Shown here one piece after another: positions 8,826 through 16,978 of a stretch of DNA of 64,000 bases (positions are counted from its first letter, which is position 1; every line of letters begins with the position of its first letter). The notes beneath the pieces were generated by a model. That model saw nothing but the letters and a program-made list of their open reading frames with translations. It searched no databases and had not been told where the DNA came from. The translations under genes were made by a program, and so were the position numbers. The stretch comes from Anaerocolumna sp. AGMB13020 (GTDB taxonomy: Bacteria > Bacillota > Clostridia > Lachnospirales > Lachnospiraceae), in NCBI RefSeq assembly GCF_033100115.1, contig NZ_CP136910.1, positions 3,847,001-3,911,000 of the forward strand. Reading direction: 5' to 3'.

Positions 8826-9605
8826 ATGAAAATACTAATAACGGCAGGGGGTACTACAGAGCCGATTGACAGTGTCAGAAGTATAACCAATACATCTACC
8901 GGAAAACTCGGGAGTCTGATTGCAGAGAAGTTTGATGCCATGCCGGAAGTAACAGGCATTTATTTTATTTGCGGCAGAAAAGCCCTTATCCCACAAGGAA
9001 CCCGGGCAGAGATTACCTATGTAGATACTGTGGCAAGTCTGGAGAGTGCTATAAAAAGCATCCTTAAGAAAAAGGATATAGATATTATAGTCCATAGCAT
9101 GGCGGTTAGTGATTATCGGATTAATAAGGTAACCTCAGCAGCAGCTCTTGCAAACTCTCTGAATGCCGGCTTAAAGGCATCGCTGTCCGGCTTGCCGGAT
9201 ATAACAGAGGAATATATGGTATCCTTAATGGAGACCTCTGATACCATATTAAATACTGACGGTAAAATCCGTTCAGATATAAATAATCTTATCTTAACCA
9301 TGGAGCAAACTCCTAAAATCATTTCATTGTTTAAGGACTTAGCACCCAATGCAATTCTCACAGGCTTCAAGTTATTGGACCATGTAAGTCACAAGGAATT
9401 AATTGATACTGCCTATGGATTATTGGAAAAGAACAAATGCAGCTTCGTCCTGGCTAATGATTTAAAGGATATAACGGAAATGGGACATGTAGGTTATCTG
9501 ATAGACCGTAAGAAGAACTATGGAACTTTCTTGACGAAAGAAGCGATAGCGGAAGCAATTGCACAAACGACGGTGAAACGTCTGGCAGTTATTCGAGAAC
9601 TGTAA
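8826..9605 (+). CDS. coaB: Phosphopantothenate--cysteine ligase (CoaB)
   Basis: Joins 4'-phosphopantothenate and cysteine with NTP hydrolysis in coenzyme A biosynthesis. The 259-residue protein starts with the nucleotide-binding ITAGGTTEPIDSVRSITNTSTGKLG, and contains the conserved VHSMAVSDYR and TGFKLL segments, which match the stand-alone CoaB family of streptococci and many Clostridia. In most bacteria this activity is the C-terminal half of the fused CoaBC protein; here it is separate and lies directly before coaC (67 bases apart), in reversed order compared with the fusion. The two genes very likely form one operon. Confidence 0.93.
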   Translation: MKILITAGGTTEPIDSVRSITNTSTGKLGSLIAEKFDAMPEVTGIYFICGRKALIPQGTRAEITYVDTVASLESAIKSILKKKDIDIIVHSMAVSDYRINKVTSAAALANSLNAGLKASLSGLPDITEEYMVSLMETSDTILNTDGKIRSDINNLILTMEQTPKIISLFKDLAPNAILTGFKLLDHVSHKELIDTAYGLLEKNKCSFVLANDLKDITEMGHVGYLIDRKKNYGTFLTKEAIAEAIAQTTVKRLAVIREL

Positions 9606-9672
9606 AAGGTCACTGATATATACGAGCTGCTTATAGCAGCTGCCCTTATAAGAAAGGAAGAAGGGTGGATTA

Positions 9673-10209
9673 ATGAAAGAGATTATACTTGGAATAACCG
9701 GGAGTATTGCGGCCTATAAAGCTGCAGACATTGCCAGTCAGCTTACCAAGAAAAGTATTACGGTTAATACCATCATGACAAGATCTGCAACTCAGTTTAT
9801 AACACCTCTGACGCTGCAGACTTTGACAAAGAATAAGGTCTATGTTGATATGTTTGAGGAAATAGCTTATCCGGATGTAAGGCATATTTCCCTGGCACAA
9901 AGAGCGGATTGTTGTGTTATTGCACCGGCTACCGCTAATATTATCGGGAAATTAGCTTCGGGCATTGCAGATGATATGCTCTCAACAGTAGTTATGGCAA
10001 TAAAAAATAAACCCGTCATTATATGCCCCGCTATGAATACTGCCATGTATGAAAATCCCATAACCCAGGATAATATAAGGAAATTGATTTCTTATGGCTA
10101 TCAATTTGTAGAACCAAAGGAAGCGCTGCTCGCCTGCGGAGATGTGGGGAGGGGTGCCCTTGCTGATATCGACACCATAATAGAGTCAATTTTAAAATCA
10201 GAGATATAA
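9673..10209 (+). CDS. coaC: Phosphopantothenoylcysteine decarboxylase (CoaC)
   Basis: FMN-dependent decarboxylase of the HFCD flavoprotein family that makes 4'-phosphopantetheine, the step after CoaB. The 178-residue protein shows the flavin-binding GITGSIAAYKAAD start, the catalytic-His region (DVRHISLAQRAD), the substrate-binding PAMNTAMYENP motif and the substrate-recognition/catalytic Cys in LLACGDVGRG. AAGGAAGAAGGG upstream serves as ribosome binding site for ATG 9673. It works with the neighbouring coaB product. Confidence 0.94.
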   Translation: MKEIILGITGSIAAYKAADIASQLTKKSITVNTIMTRSATQFITPLTLQTLTKNKVYVDMFEEIAYPDVRHISLAQRADCCVIAPATANIIGKLASGIADDMLSTVVMAIKNKPVIICPAMNTAMYENPITQDNIRKLISYGYQFVEPKEALLACGDVGRGALADIDTIIESILKSEI

Positions 10210-10224
10210 GGAAAGTCTGAGAAT

Positions 10225-10298
10225 CAATGGATAAAAAGCAATGGATAAAAAGCAATGGATAAAAAGCAATGGATAAAAAACAATGGATAAAAAACAAT
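10225..10298 (+). repeat. Tandem repeat, five 14-bp units
   Basis: Five copies of CAATGGATAAAAAG (units 4 and 5 end in A instead of G) plus a partial CAAT follow immediately after coaC. The unit length is not a multiple of three and no gene spans it. Confidence 0.9.
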
Positions 10299-10469
10299 AT
10301 TAACGATATAGAAGATTTTAGGGGATTTGTTGCACTGTGCAGCCTAATATTAAATGGATTTTTACAGCCATAACAAGGAATATAAAGCAGTTTAAATTTT
10401 AAATAAACAAAGCAGAAAGAAAACAGGAATAAGAATAAAAATACCTGTATAATGGAGGAGGTAATGATT

Positions 10470-11168
10470 ATGCAGATAAATATCGGTATAATTGGAGATT
10501 ACGACGGGCGTCCTTCTCATTTGGCCACCCAGGAGGCATTAAAACATTGTGCCAGTCAGCTGGGGTTAGAAGCAGTATATACCTGGCTGCCGACGACGGA
10601 ACTGGAGGACAGCTGCAAGGAGCTTAAGAAATATGACGGCCTTTGGTGTGCACCGGGAAGTCCCTATAAGAGTATGAACGGAGCTATTAAAGCCATAAAA
10701 TTTGCCAGAGAAGAGGATTATCCCTTTATTGGAACCTGCGGCGGGTTTCAGCATGTAGCCATTGAATACGGCAAAAACGTATTAGAGATAGAGGCACTGC
10801 AGGATAAGGACTTTAACCTGTATGAGCCTAATGAGTACATAACCGCCTTGTCCTGCTCTCTTGTCGGACAGGCAAAGAATTTAAAGGTAGAGAAAGCTTC
10901 CATACTTTCTGACATTTATGAAAGTTCAGAAATAATTGAAAAGTATAATTGCAGTATGGAGTTGAATAAAGAATTTCAGAATCAGCTGGACCGAAACGGC
11001 TTTCGTGTAATTGGGGTGGATGATAAGGGGGAAGCCAGGATCATCACTATTCCCGGTAAAAGATTTTATCTGGCCACACTGTTCCAGCCTCAATTAAGCT
11101 CCTCAGCAGAGTCTCCTCATCCCATGTTATTGGCTTATTTAAGAGCAGTTATAAAATTTAAAGGTTAA
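10470..11168 (+). CDS. CTP-synthase-C-terminal-like glutamine amidotransferase
   Basis: Class I glutamine amidotransferase domain of the family named for its resemblance to the C-terminal half of CTP synthase; 232 residues. The oxyanion/nucleophile motif is GTCGG with C90. The position that normally carries the catalytic His (FHPE) reads FQPQ, so the usual Cys-His-Glu triad is incomplete; a His is present a few residues later (SPHP). The family is known as CTP synthase C-terminal region-related (seleno)protein; here a normal Cys codon (TGC) is used. ATG 10470 is preferred because GGAGGAGG (10454-10461) is 8 bases upstream; ATG 10452 and 10464 are poorly placed. Reaction unknown. It overlaps the convergent GNAT gene by 11 bases. 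Confidence 0.8.
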   Translation: MQINIGIIGDYDGRPSHLATQEALKHCASQLGLEAVYTWLPTTELEDSCKELKKYDGLWCAPGSPYKSMNGAIKAIKFAREEDYPFIGTCGGFQHVAIEYGKNVLEIEALQDKDFNLYEPNEYITALSCSLVGQAKNLKVEKASILSDIYESSEIIEKYNCSMELNKEFQNQLDRNGFRVIGVDDKGEARIITIPGKRFYLATLFQPQLSSSAESPHPMLLAYLRAVIKFKG

Positions 11169-11700
11169 ACTGTTCTTTGGTAAGCGCATAACAGAGGTCG
11201 CCCTCAGGGGCTTTGAGAAGGTGAGAAAAGCGCTGCACATTTGTAACGGGGGATAAACCTGACTTTTGAAGAACACGTCCGGAGCCGGGATTGTTAAACC
11301 TGTGATAAGCTTCTACTTTTGTGATGGAAGTATTTTCAAAGGTATGCTTGATGAAAGCATCCAGAGCTTCTGTTACAATGCCCCTGCCCCAAAAATCTTT
11401 TCCGATGCAGTATTCTATTTCTGCGGTACTGATATCTTCATACATTCGGCAGAAGCTGATGTGTCCTATATTTTCATTGGATGATTTTAATATAATTGCC
11501 CATCGGTATTGTTGTTTCCAGGTGTCTAATAAATTACTTACTTCTTCTTCGGTAGTGAATGGAGGTTCTCCGTAGCCGCTCTGTACTTCCGGGTCAGCAA
11601 TCCAGTTCTTAAGCATATCAGGTATATCTGTATTGGCAAAGCTTCGGAGGAGCAGTCTGTCCGTCAGTAGCTGAATCTTTTTGTCAAAATGAAAACTCAT
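11158..11700 (-). CDS. GNAT-family N-acetyltransferase (RimJ/RimL-like)
   Basis: 180-residue acetyl-CoA-dependent acyltransferase of the Acetyltransf_3 group. Visible are the N-terminal TDRLLLRSFANTDIPDM typical of RimJ/RimL-like proteins, the strand IGHISFCRMYE, the acetyl-CoA loop in GKDFWGRGIVTEALDAF and the C-terminal VEAYHRFNNPGSGRVLQKSGL. AAAGGAGAGG precedes ATG 11700. The substrate (ribosomal protein N terminus, antibiotic or other amine) cannot be told. Confidence 0.88.
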   Translation of the reverse strand: MSFHFDKKIQLLTDRLLLRSFANTDIPDMLKNWIADPEVQSGYGEPPFTTEEEVSNLLDTWKQQYRWAIILKSSNENIGHISFCRMYEDISTAEIEYCIGKDFWGRGIVTEALDAFIKHTFENTSITKVEAYHRFNNPGSGRVLQKSGLSPVTNVQRFSHLLKAPEGDLCYALTKEQFNL

Positions 11701-11945
11701 AATATACCTCTCCTTTTTCTTTTGTAACTTAATATTGAATCTAAATGCTGTTTAATATTGAAGCTTAATACCGGAAGCTTACTACTGGGAATAAAAACAG
11801 CTTTCAAAAAATACTGTACATTTTCAAACTATTATCTCATATCAGCTGGCGTTTAACAAGGAATTTACAATTTGCTTTAGCGAATAAATATTGTAATAAG
11901 CTTTACCAACCCCAAACACAATTTATTAAAAGGGCAAATATGTAA

Positions 11946-12100
11946 TTGCGCAAAGTGGCGCAAAAATTAGAATTAAGAGGTCTAAATTTGAAGTATAGAT
12001 AAAAAAATATAAAATTTGTTTCATAAAAAGAGAAAGTAATTTCCAGAAGTTATAGCAGTAATAACTATAAGAAAAAGTAATTGCGCAACATAAATTGCGC
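11946..12100. repeat. TTGCGC repeat cluster upstream of the LacI gene
   Basis: TTGCGC-AAAGTG-GCGCAA at 11946-11963 is an inverted repeat, and AATTGCGCAA recurs at 12079-12088 with TTGCGC again at 12095-12100. These GC-rich islands stand out in an otherwise very AT-rich 538-base gap (11701-12238) and could be binding sites for the LacI-type regulator. I see no gene in this gap. Confidence 0.4.
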
Positions 12101-12238
12101 TTAAATGGAGATAAAACTGTGTATATTGCATAAAAAAATAAGCATAAAATATATAAATGTGACAATTGAATTAAGGGTAAATAATGATATAATAAAAACA
12201 GAACAACCGATTGAGCAAATTATATCGGGGAGGGACAA

Positions 12239-13279
12239 ATGTCATTTCAAAATCAAGATGAGAAAGCAAATAGAAACTTATTATCCGGCAGTAAATTAAC
12301 CATTGCCGATATTGCAGCAGAACTAGGAGTCTCAAAAACCACGGTATCCCGCGCCATATCAGGAAAAGGGAGGATTGGAAAGGAGACCATACAACGGGTT
12401 ACCGAATGTATCGAGAAATATAATTATAGGCCCAGCGCCATAGCAAAAGGCCTAGCAAATTCCAAAACCTATAATATCGGAGTAGCTTTTCCGGCTGATG
12501 CCAATTTGAGCAGTACCCCTTTCTTTCAGGTCTGTCTTTTAGGCGTGTGTGAAGTGGCAGCAGCAATGGATTATGATGTGGTAGTGACCACTGTGAAAGA
12601 GACGGATATCAACCTTTTAAAGAGAATTGTTGATCATCATAAGATAGACGGAATGATCCTGACCCGAAATTTTATGAATGATATTGCAACAGAGTACTTA
12701 AAACAGAAAGGCATCCCGTTTGTACTGGTGGGTTCCAGTGCTGACGATACCATCGTACAGATTGATAACAATCATATGGAGGCCTGTGAAAAGCTTGTTT
12801 CCTTACTGCTGGCAGATGGAGTGAAGAAGGTTGCCCTCATAGCCGGAGATAAAAAACATATGGTTAACAAGTACCGCTGTGAAGGATATTTTAATGCTCT
12901 AAGAGCCCGGCAGGTGCCAATAGAACAGGAACTGGTATTTACGGACTGTGACAGTCCGGTGTTTATAGAACAAGCCGTGCGCAACATCTTAAAACGTCAG
13001 GTGGAATGCATTGTATGCACTGATGATGTAATCTGCACAAGGGTATTATCCTTATTGCGGGAGGAGGGGCTATCAGTTCCGGGAGATATAAAAGTGGCTT
13101 CTTTTTATGACAGCATGCATTTAGAGACCAATAATCCGCCTGTAACTGCTGTTGGAATTGATGTGAAGGGGTTGGGTACAATTGCAGGCAAACGTCTGAT
13201 TGAAATTATAAACGGGGACACAAGTACACATAAGACTATACTGGATTACGAAATCCACTTAAGGCGTTCAACGCAGTAA
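12239..13279 (+). CDS. LacI-family transcriptional regulator
   Basis: 346 residues: an N-terminal LacI helix-turn-helix (LTIADIAAELGVSKTTVSRAISGKGRIGKETIQRV) after a 15-residue extension, the hinge sequence YRPSAIAKGLANSKT, and a periplasmic-binding-protein-like effector domain (YNIGVAFP through the C terminus). GGGGAGGG precedes ATG 12239. It is the first gene of the galactan locus, 31 bases before the permease genes, so it is probably a local repressor that responds to a galactose- or galactan-derived sugar. The effector is inferred from the neighbouring GH53 and GH35 genes. Confidence 0.92.
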   Translation: MSFQNQDEKANRNLLSGSKLTIADIAAELGVSKTTVSRAISGKGRIGKETIQRVTECIEKYNYRPSAIAKGLANSKTYNIGVAFPADANLSSTPFFQVCLLGVCEVAAAMDYDVVVTTVKETDINLLKRIVDHHKIDGMILTRNFMNDIATEYLKQKGIPFVLVGSSADDTIVQIDNNHMEACEKLVSLLLADGVKKVALIAGDKKHMVNKYRCEGYFNALRARQVPIEQELVFTDCDSPVFIEQAVRNILKRQVECIVCTDDVICTRVLSLLREEGLSVPGDIKVASFYDSMHLETNNPPVTAVGIDVKGLGTIAGKRLIEIINGDTSTHKTILDYEIHLRRSTQ

Positions 13280-13310
13280 GAGTCAGACAAGGACTGGAGG
13301 TACATAAGTT

Positions 13311-14231
13311 GTGAATAAGAACGGGTTTTTGCATAAGCTGAAGAAATACAGGGTATTTTTGTTGATGATACTTCCGGCGGTAATCTATACTCTGGTATTT
13401 AGTTATATCCCTATGGCAGGGATTGTCATGGCCTTTAAGAAGTATACTTACGCAGGAGGGATTTTCAACAGCCCCTGGAACGGACTGAAAAATTTTGAAT
13501 TTTTCTTTAAATCAGGACAAGCCTTCCTGGTAACAAAGAATACGGTGTTGTACAACCTGATGTTCATTGCGTTTAATACGGTGCTTCAGATGACAGTAGC
13601 CATACTGTTGACGGAAATGAAAAACAAACATTTTCGTAAGATATCCCAGTCAGTTATGTTTCTGCCTTACTTTATTTCCTGGGTAATCGTATCCGTAATC
13701 GCATTTAACCTTTTAAGCTATGACTATGGCTTTATCAATGGAATACTTACAAAGCTCGGTTTGGGGAAAATTAATTTTTATACAACCGGTGCGTTATGGC
13801 CATTCATCCTGATCTTATTCAATGCCTGGAAGAGCGTGGGCTACGGCTCGGTAATGTATCTTGCGGCTATTATGGGAATCGATACTTCTATCTATGAGGC
13901 GGCTTCCATTGACGGGGCAAATGTCTTTCAGCGTATCTTTAAGATAACCATACCCCTTATGATGCCGACGGTAATCATACTTTTATTGCTTTCGGTAGGC
14001 GGAATCTTCAGAGGCAACTTTGATATGTTCTACAACCTGGTGGGTAAAAACGGTACCTTATACAACTATACAGATGTTATAGACACCCTGACCTTCCGAG
14101 CCTTAATTGCAAACAATGATTTCGGTATGGCGGCGGCAGCCGGTTTCTATCAGTCGGTATTATGTTTTATTACAATCTTGCTGGTAAATAAACTGGTTAG
14201 CGTTTACAACAAAGATTACAGCTTATTCTAG
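13311..14231 (+). CDS. Sugar ABC transporter permease, LplB/CUT1-type
   Basis: 306-residue membrane protein with six hydrophobic segments, the first at about 14-36 (VFLLMILPAVIYTLVFSYIPM). The EAA loop that contacts the ATPase is seen as EAASIDGANVFQRIFKITIPLM. The GTG start at 13311 follows GGAGG. Together with the next two genes it forms a CUT1-type importer for an oligosaccharide. No ATPase gene is present nearby, so a shared MsmX/UgpC-type ATPase encoded elsewhere is likely, as is usual in this group. Confidence 0.92.
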   Translation: MNKNGFLHKLKKYRVFLLMILPAVIYTLVFSYIPMAGIVMAFKKYTYAGGIFNSPWNGLKNFEFFFKSGQAFLVTKNTVLYNLMFIAFNTVLQMTVAILLTEMKNKHFRKISQSVMFLPYFISWVIVSVIAFNLLSYDYGFINGILTKLGLGKINFYTTGALWPFILILFNAWKSVGYGSVMYLAAIMGIDTSIYEAASIDGANVFQRIFKITIPLMMPTVIILLLLSVGGIFRGNFDMFYNLVGKNGTLYNYTDVIDTLTFRALIANNDFGMAAAAGFYQSVLCFITILLVNKLVSVYNKDYSLF

Positions 14232-14243
14232 GAGGGACAGTAT

Positions 14244-15176
14244 ATGAATGAAAATACAACTGCCAGGGCAAAGAGAATAAAACGAGGACTGGATTCTAGA
14301 GTTCTTGCCTTCCTTTCCTACTTTATTAATGGTGTGGTTGCGTTATTTTGCCTGGTACCGTTTATTATGGTTATATCAGCTTCCTTCTCTTCGGAAGAAG
14401 CAATTAAATTAAACGGCTTTTCCTTATTGCCGCAGAACTTTACCTTAGAGGCGTATAGTACAGTATTTAAAGAACCCAGTGTTATATTAAGAGCTTATGG
14501 AGTAACCATTTTTCTTACGATTTTCGGAACAGTTGCAGGGTTATTCCTGCAGACTATGACAGCCTATGTATTATCCAGAAAAGAGTTCGAATGGCGAAAT
14601 AAATTTTCCTTTTTCTTTTACTTCACCACTTTGTTCAACGGCGGTCTGGTTCCGTATTTCGTATTGATGACCAGGTATTTAGGGCTTAAGGATAATTATC
14701 TGGCCCTGGTGCTGCCCCTGCTGTTCAGTGTCTACAATCTGCTGATTATGAAAAGCTATATTATGGGGATACCGGAATCTTTAATAGATGCCGCGAAGAT
14801 AGATGGCTGCGGGGAATTTGGTACCATGGTAAAGGTTGTAATGCCACTGCTTAAGCCCGCTATGGCCACGGTAGGTCTTTTTATCGCACTGGCCTATTGG
14901 AATGACTGGTATAATGCCATGCTCTATATCGGGAAGGATGAAATGCAGCCCTTGCAATACTTTTTATACGAGCAGGTTAATAATATAGAGGCCTATAAGC
15001 GGCTGGTGGAATCAATGGGCGGCGGCAGTACGGCAGCGGTATCTGCAATGTCAATGCCTACGCAGTCCTTAAAGATGGCACTGACAGTAGTAGTAACCGG
15101 ACCGATTATTTTATTATACCCTTTTGTACAGAGATATTTTGTTCAGGGTATTACCATCGGAGCGGTAAAAGGATAA
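14244..15176 (+). CDS. Sugar ABC transporter permease, LplC/YtcP-type
   Basis: 310-residue second permease of the importer. Six transmembrane segments are visible, the first at about 24-48 (SYFINGVVALFCLVPFIMVIS), and the EAA loop reads DAAKIDGCGEFGTMVKVVMPLL. The C terminus PFVQRYFVQGITIGAVKG is the canonical ending of this permease family. It starts 12 bases after the previous gene, behind AGGAGGG. Confidence 0.93.
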   Translation: MNENTTARAKRIKRGLDSRVLAFLSYFINGVVALFCLVPFIMVISASFSSEEAIKLNGFSLLPQNFTLEAYSTVFKEPSVILRAYGVTIFLTIFGTVAGLFLQTMTAYVLSRKEFEWRNKFSFFFYFTTLFNGGLVPYFVLMTRYLGLKDNYLALVLPLLFSVYNLLIMKSYIMGIPESLIDAAKIDGCGEFGTMVKVVMPLLKPAMATVGLFIALAYWNDWYNAMLYIGKDEMQPLQYFLYEQVNNIEAYKRLVESMGGGSTAAVSAMSMPTQSLKMALTVVVTGPIILLYPFVQRYFVQGITIGAVKG

Positions 15177-15242
15177 TATAGATCCGTTTTGGATTTATAT
15201 AGAAGGTATACAAGAAACTTATTAATGCAGAGGAGGATTACT

Positions 15243-16823
15243 ATGAAAAAAAGAGTTTTATCCCTTATCATGATACTGACTTTAATTACAGCACTCTTTG
15301 CGGGCTGTGGTAAGAATGGTAATGCAGTGGGTACAGGCAAAGGAACAGAAACAGGCGGGAAAGATGCGGCAGAGAAGACATTTAACGGGGTGGATATTTC
15401 CAAGCCGGTTACATTAAAGATGTACCTGTTAGGTGACAGGACAGCGGACTTTGATAAGGTATATGCAGAAATCAATAAGAGGTTACAGGAAAAGCTAAAT
15501 GCTACAGTAGAAGTAGAATTCCTTTCCTGGAGCGAACATGATAAGAAGTATTCTCTGTTATTCTCAGGCGGTGAGGATTTTGATCTGATCTTTACGGCAG
15601 CCGGCTGGGGACATTATGAGAATACAGTAGCCATGGGCGGTTTCTATGCGCTTACAAAAGACTTTATAAGTACTTATGCACCGGATATCATGAAGGTTGT
15701 TCCTGAAGTAGCCTGGAGCCAGGCAACAATAGATGACAGCATCTATATGGTACCCAATTATCAGAATGAATTTGGTAACAACGTAGTGGGGCTTCGCGGA
15801 GATTTACTTCAGAAGTATGGCTACAATGATATAACAAGCTTTGACCAGCTGCTGGAGTTCTACGGAAAGGTTGCGGCAGGTGAACCTTCTGTATCACCTT
15901 TAGGCACCCAGGCAGGTGGATTATATTACCAGTACCTGCTGGATAAAGGAATGGATACAGTAAGCGGTACTTCCACCAAGGAATTGTTCCTTTACAATAC
16001 GGTAAATCCTGAGGATAAAACGATTACTTATGCACTTGACTGGGCTGGTTTTACGGATTACTGTAAGTTAGCCAAAGATTTATATGACAAAGGTTATTGG
16101 TCTGCGGATTCCCTGGCAACTACAGAGGAAAGACAGGACGGTTTCTTAAGCGGAACCTCTGCCTCTTTAATCTGGAATATCGGTACTACTGAGACTTATG
16201 TAGACCAGGCCAATAAAGAACATCCTGAATGGAAAGCACAGATTTTCGATACTTCACCCAGTGTTGCCAAAGCAGTTAATGCTTACATAAACAATGGTAT
16301 GGCAATCAATGCAACCAGTAAGAACAAAGAACGTGCCATGATGGTATTAAATGAGTTCTATACTAATCCTGAAATTCAGGACCTTACTTCTTTAGGTATT
16401 GAAGGAACTCACTGGAAAGCAGAAGCGGATAACCAGTACAGTGTACTTGATGCAGAGTCTAATTATGGTGTAGATGCAAACTGTAACTGGGGATGGGTGA
16501 ACATGACCATCAAGCGTTTAGAATACAAAGCAAATCCTGATGAGGTAGATAATAAAGTTAAGGCTATTAAAGATTCCTGGAATGCAAATATCAAACCAGA
16601 GCACATTTACGATGGATTTACCTTTAATAATGCAAATGTAAGTTCACAGGCTGCGGCTGTTGAAACGGTCTTAGACCAGTACTATACCCCTCTGGTATTG
16701 GGTATGGCCGGAGATGTGGATGCTGCCATCGCTGAACTTCGAAAACAACTTGATAATGCAGGAATACAATCAGTTTATGATGAAATCAAGAAACAGGCTG
16801 AAAGCTATGCAGCCGGCAATTAA
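15243..16823 (+). CDS. Extracellular solute-binding lipoprotein of the galactan importer
   Basis: 526 residues. A signal peptide MKKRVLSLIMILTLITALFA ends at a lipobox Cys (LFAGC), giving a membrane-anchored lipoprotein on the outside of the cell. The rest matches family 1 solute-binding proteins with a C-terminal DUF3502-type region, the usual partner of LplB/LplC permeases. ATG 15243 is chosen because GAGGAGG precedes it and the signal peptide begins there; the frame is open upstream to a TTG at 15189. It presumably captures galacto-oligosaccharides, inferred from the GH53 and GH35 genes that follow. Confidence 0.92.
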   Translation: MKKRVLSLIMILTLITALFAGCGKNGNAVGTGKGTETGGKDAAEKTFNGVDISKPVTLKMYLLGDRTADFDKVYAEINKRLQEKLNATVEVEFLSWSEHDKKYSLLFSGGEDFDLIFTAAGWGHYENTVAMGGFYALTKDFISTYAPDIMKVVPEVAWSQATIDDSIYMVPNYQNEFGNNVVGLRGDLLQKYGYNDITSFDQLLEFYGKVAAGEPSVSPLGTQAGGLYYQYLLDKGMDTVSGTSTKELFLYNTVNPEDKTITYALDWAGFTDYCKLAKDLYDKGYWSADSLATTEERQDGFLSGTSASLIWNIGTTETYVDQANKEHPEWKAQIFDTSPSVAKAVNAYINNGMAINATSKNKERAMMVLNEFYTNPEIQDLTSLGIEGTHWKAEADNQYSVLDAESNYGVDANCNWGWVNMTIKRLEYKANPDEVDNKVKAIKDSWNANIKPEHIYDGFTFNNANVSSQAAAVETVLDQYYTPLVLGMAGDVDAAIAELRKQLDNAGIQSVYDEIKKQAESYAAGN

Positions 16824-16845
16824 TTAAGGATTTGCTAAAAGTATA

Positions 16846-16881
16846 ATGGGGACTGTAATTGCTCAGTCCCCATTTATACTA
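16846..16881 (+). terminator. Stem-loop between binding protein and GH53 gene
   Basis: Perfect 10-bp stem ATGGGGACTG (16846-16855) with CAGTCCCCAT (16864-16873) and an 8-base loop. The tail TTATACTATGG is T-poor, so it may act as a partial terminator or as a 3' mRNA-stabilising hairpin that leaves the binding-protein message more abundant than the enzymes. Confidence 0.7.
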
Positions 16882-16978
16882 TGGAAGGCAATAACAGCAT
16901 CAATTTCTCAGAGTAACTTAAGTTCAGGAAAGCTGACACAAAAATATAAGAGTAAGTATCATTAGAGAGGGACTGGTT

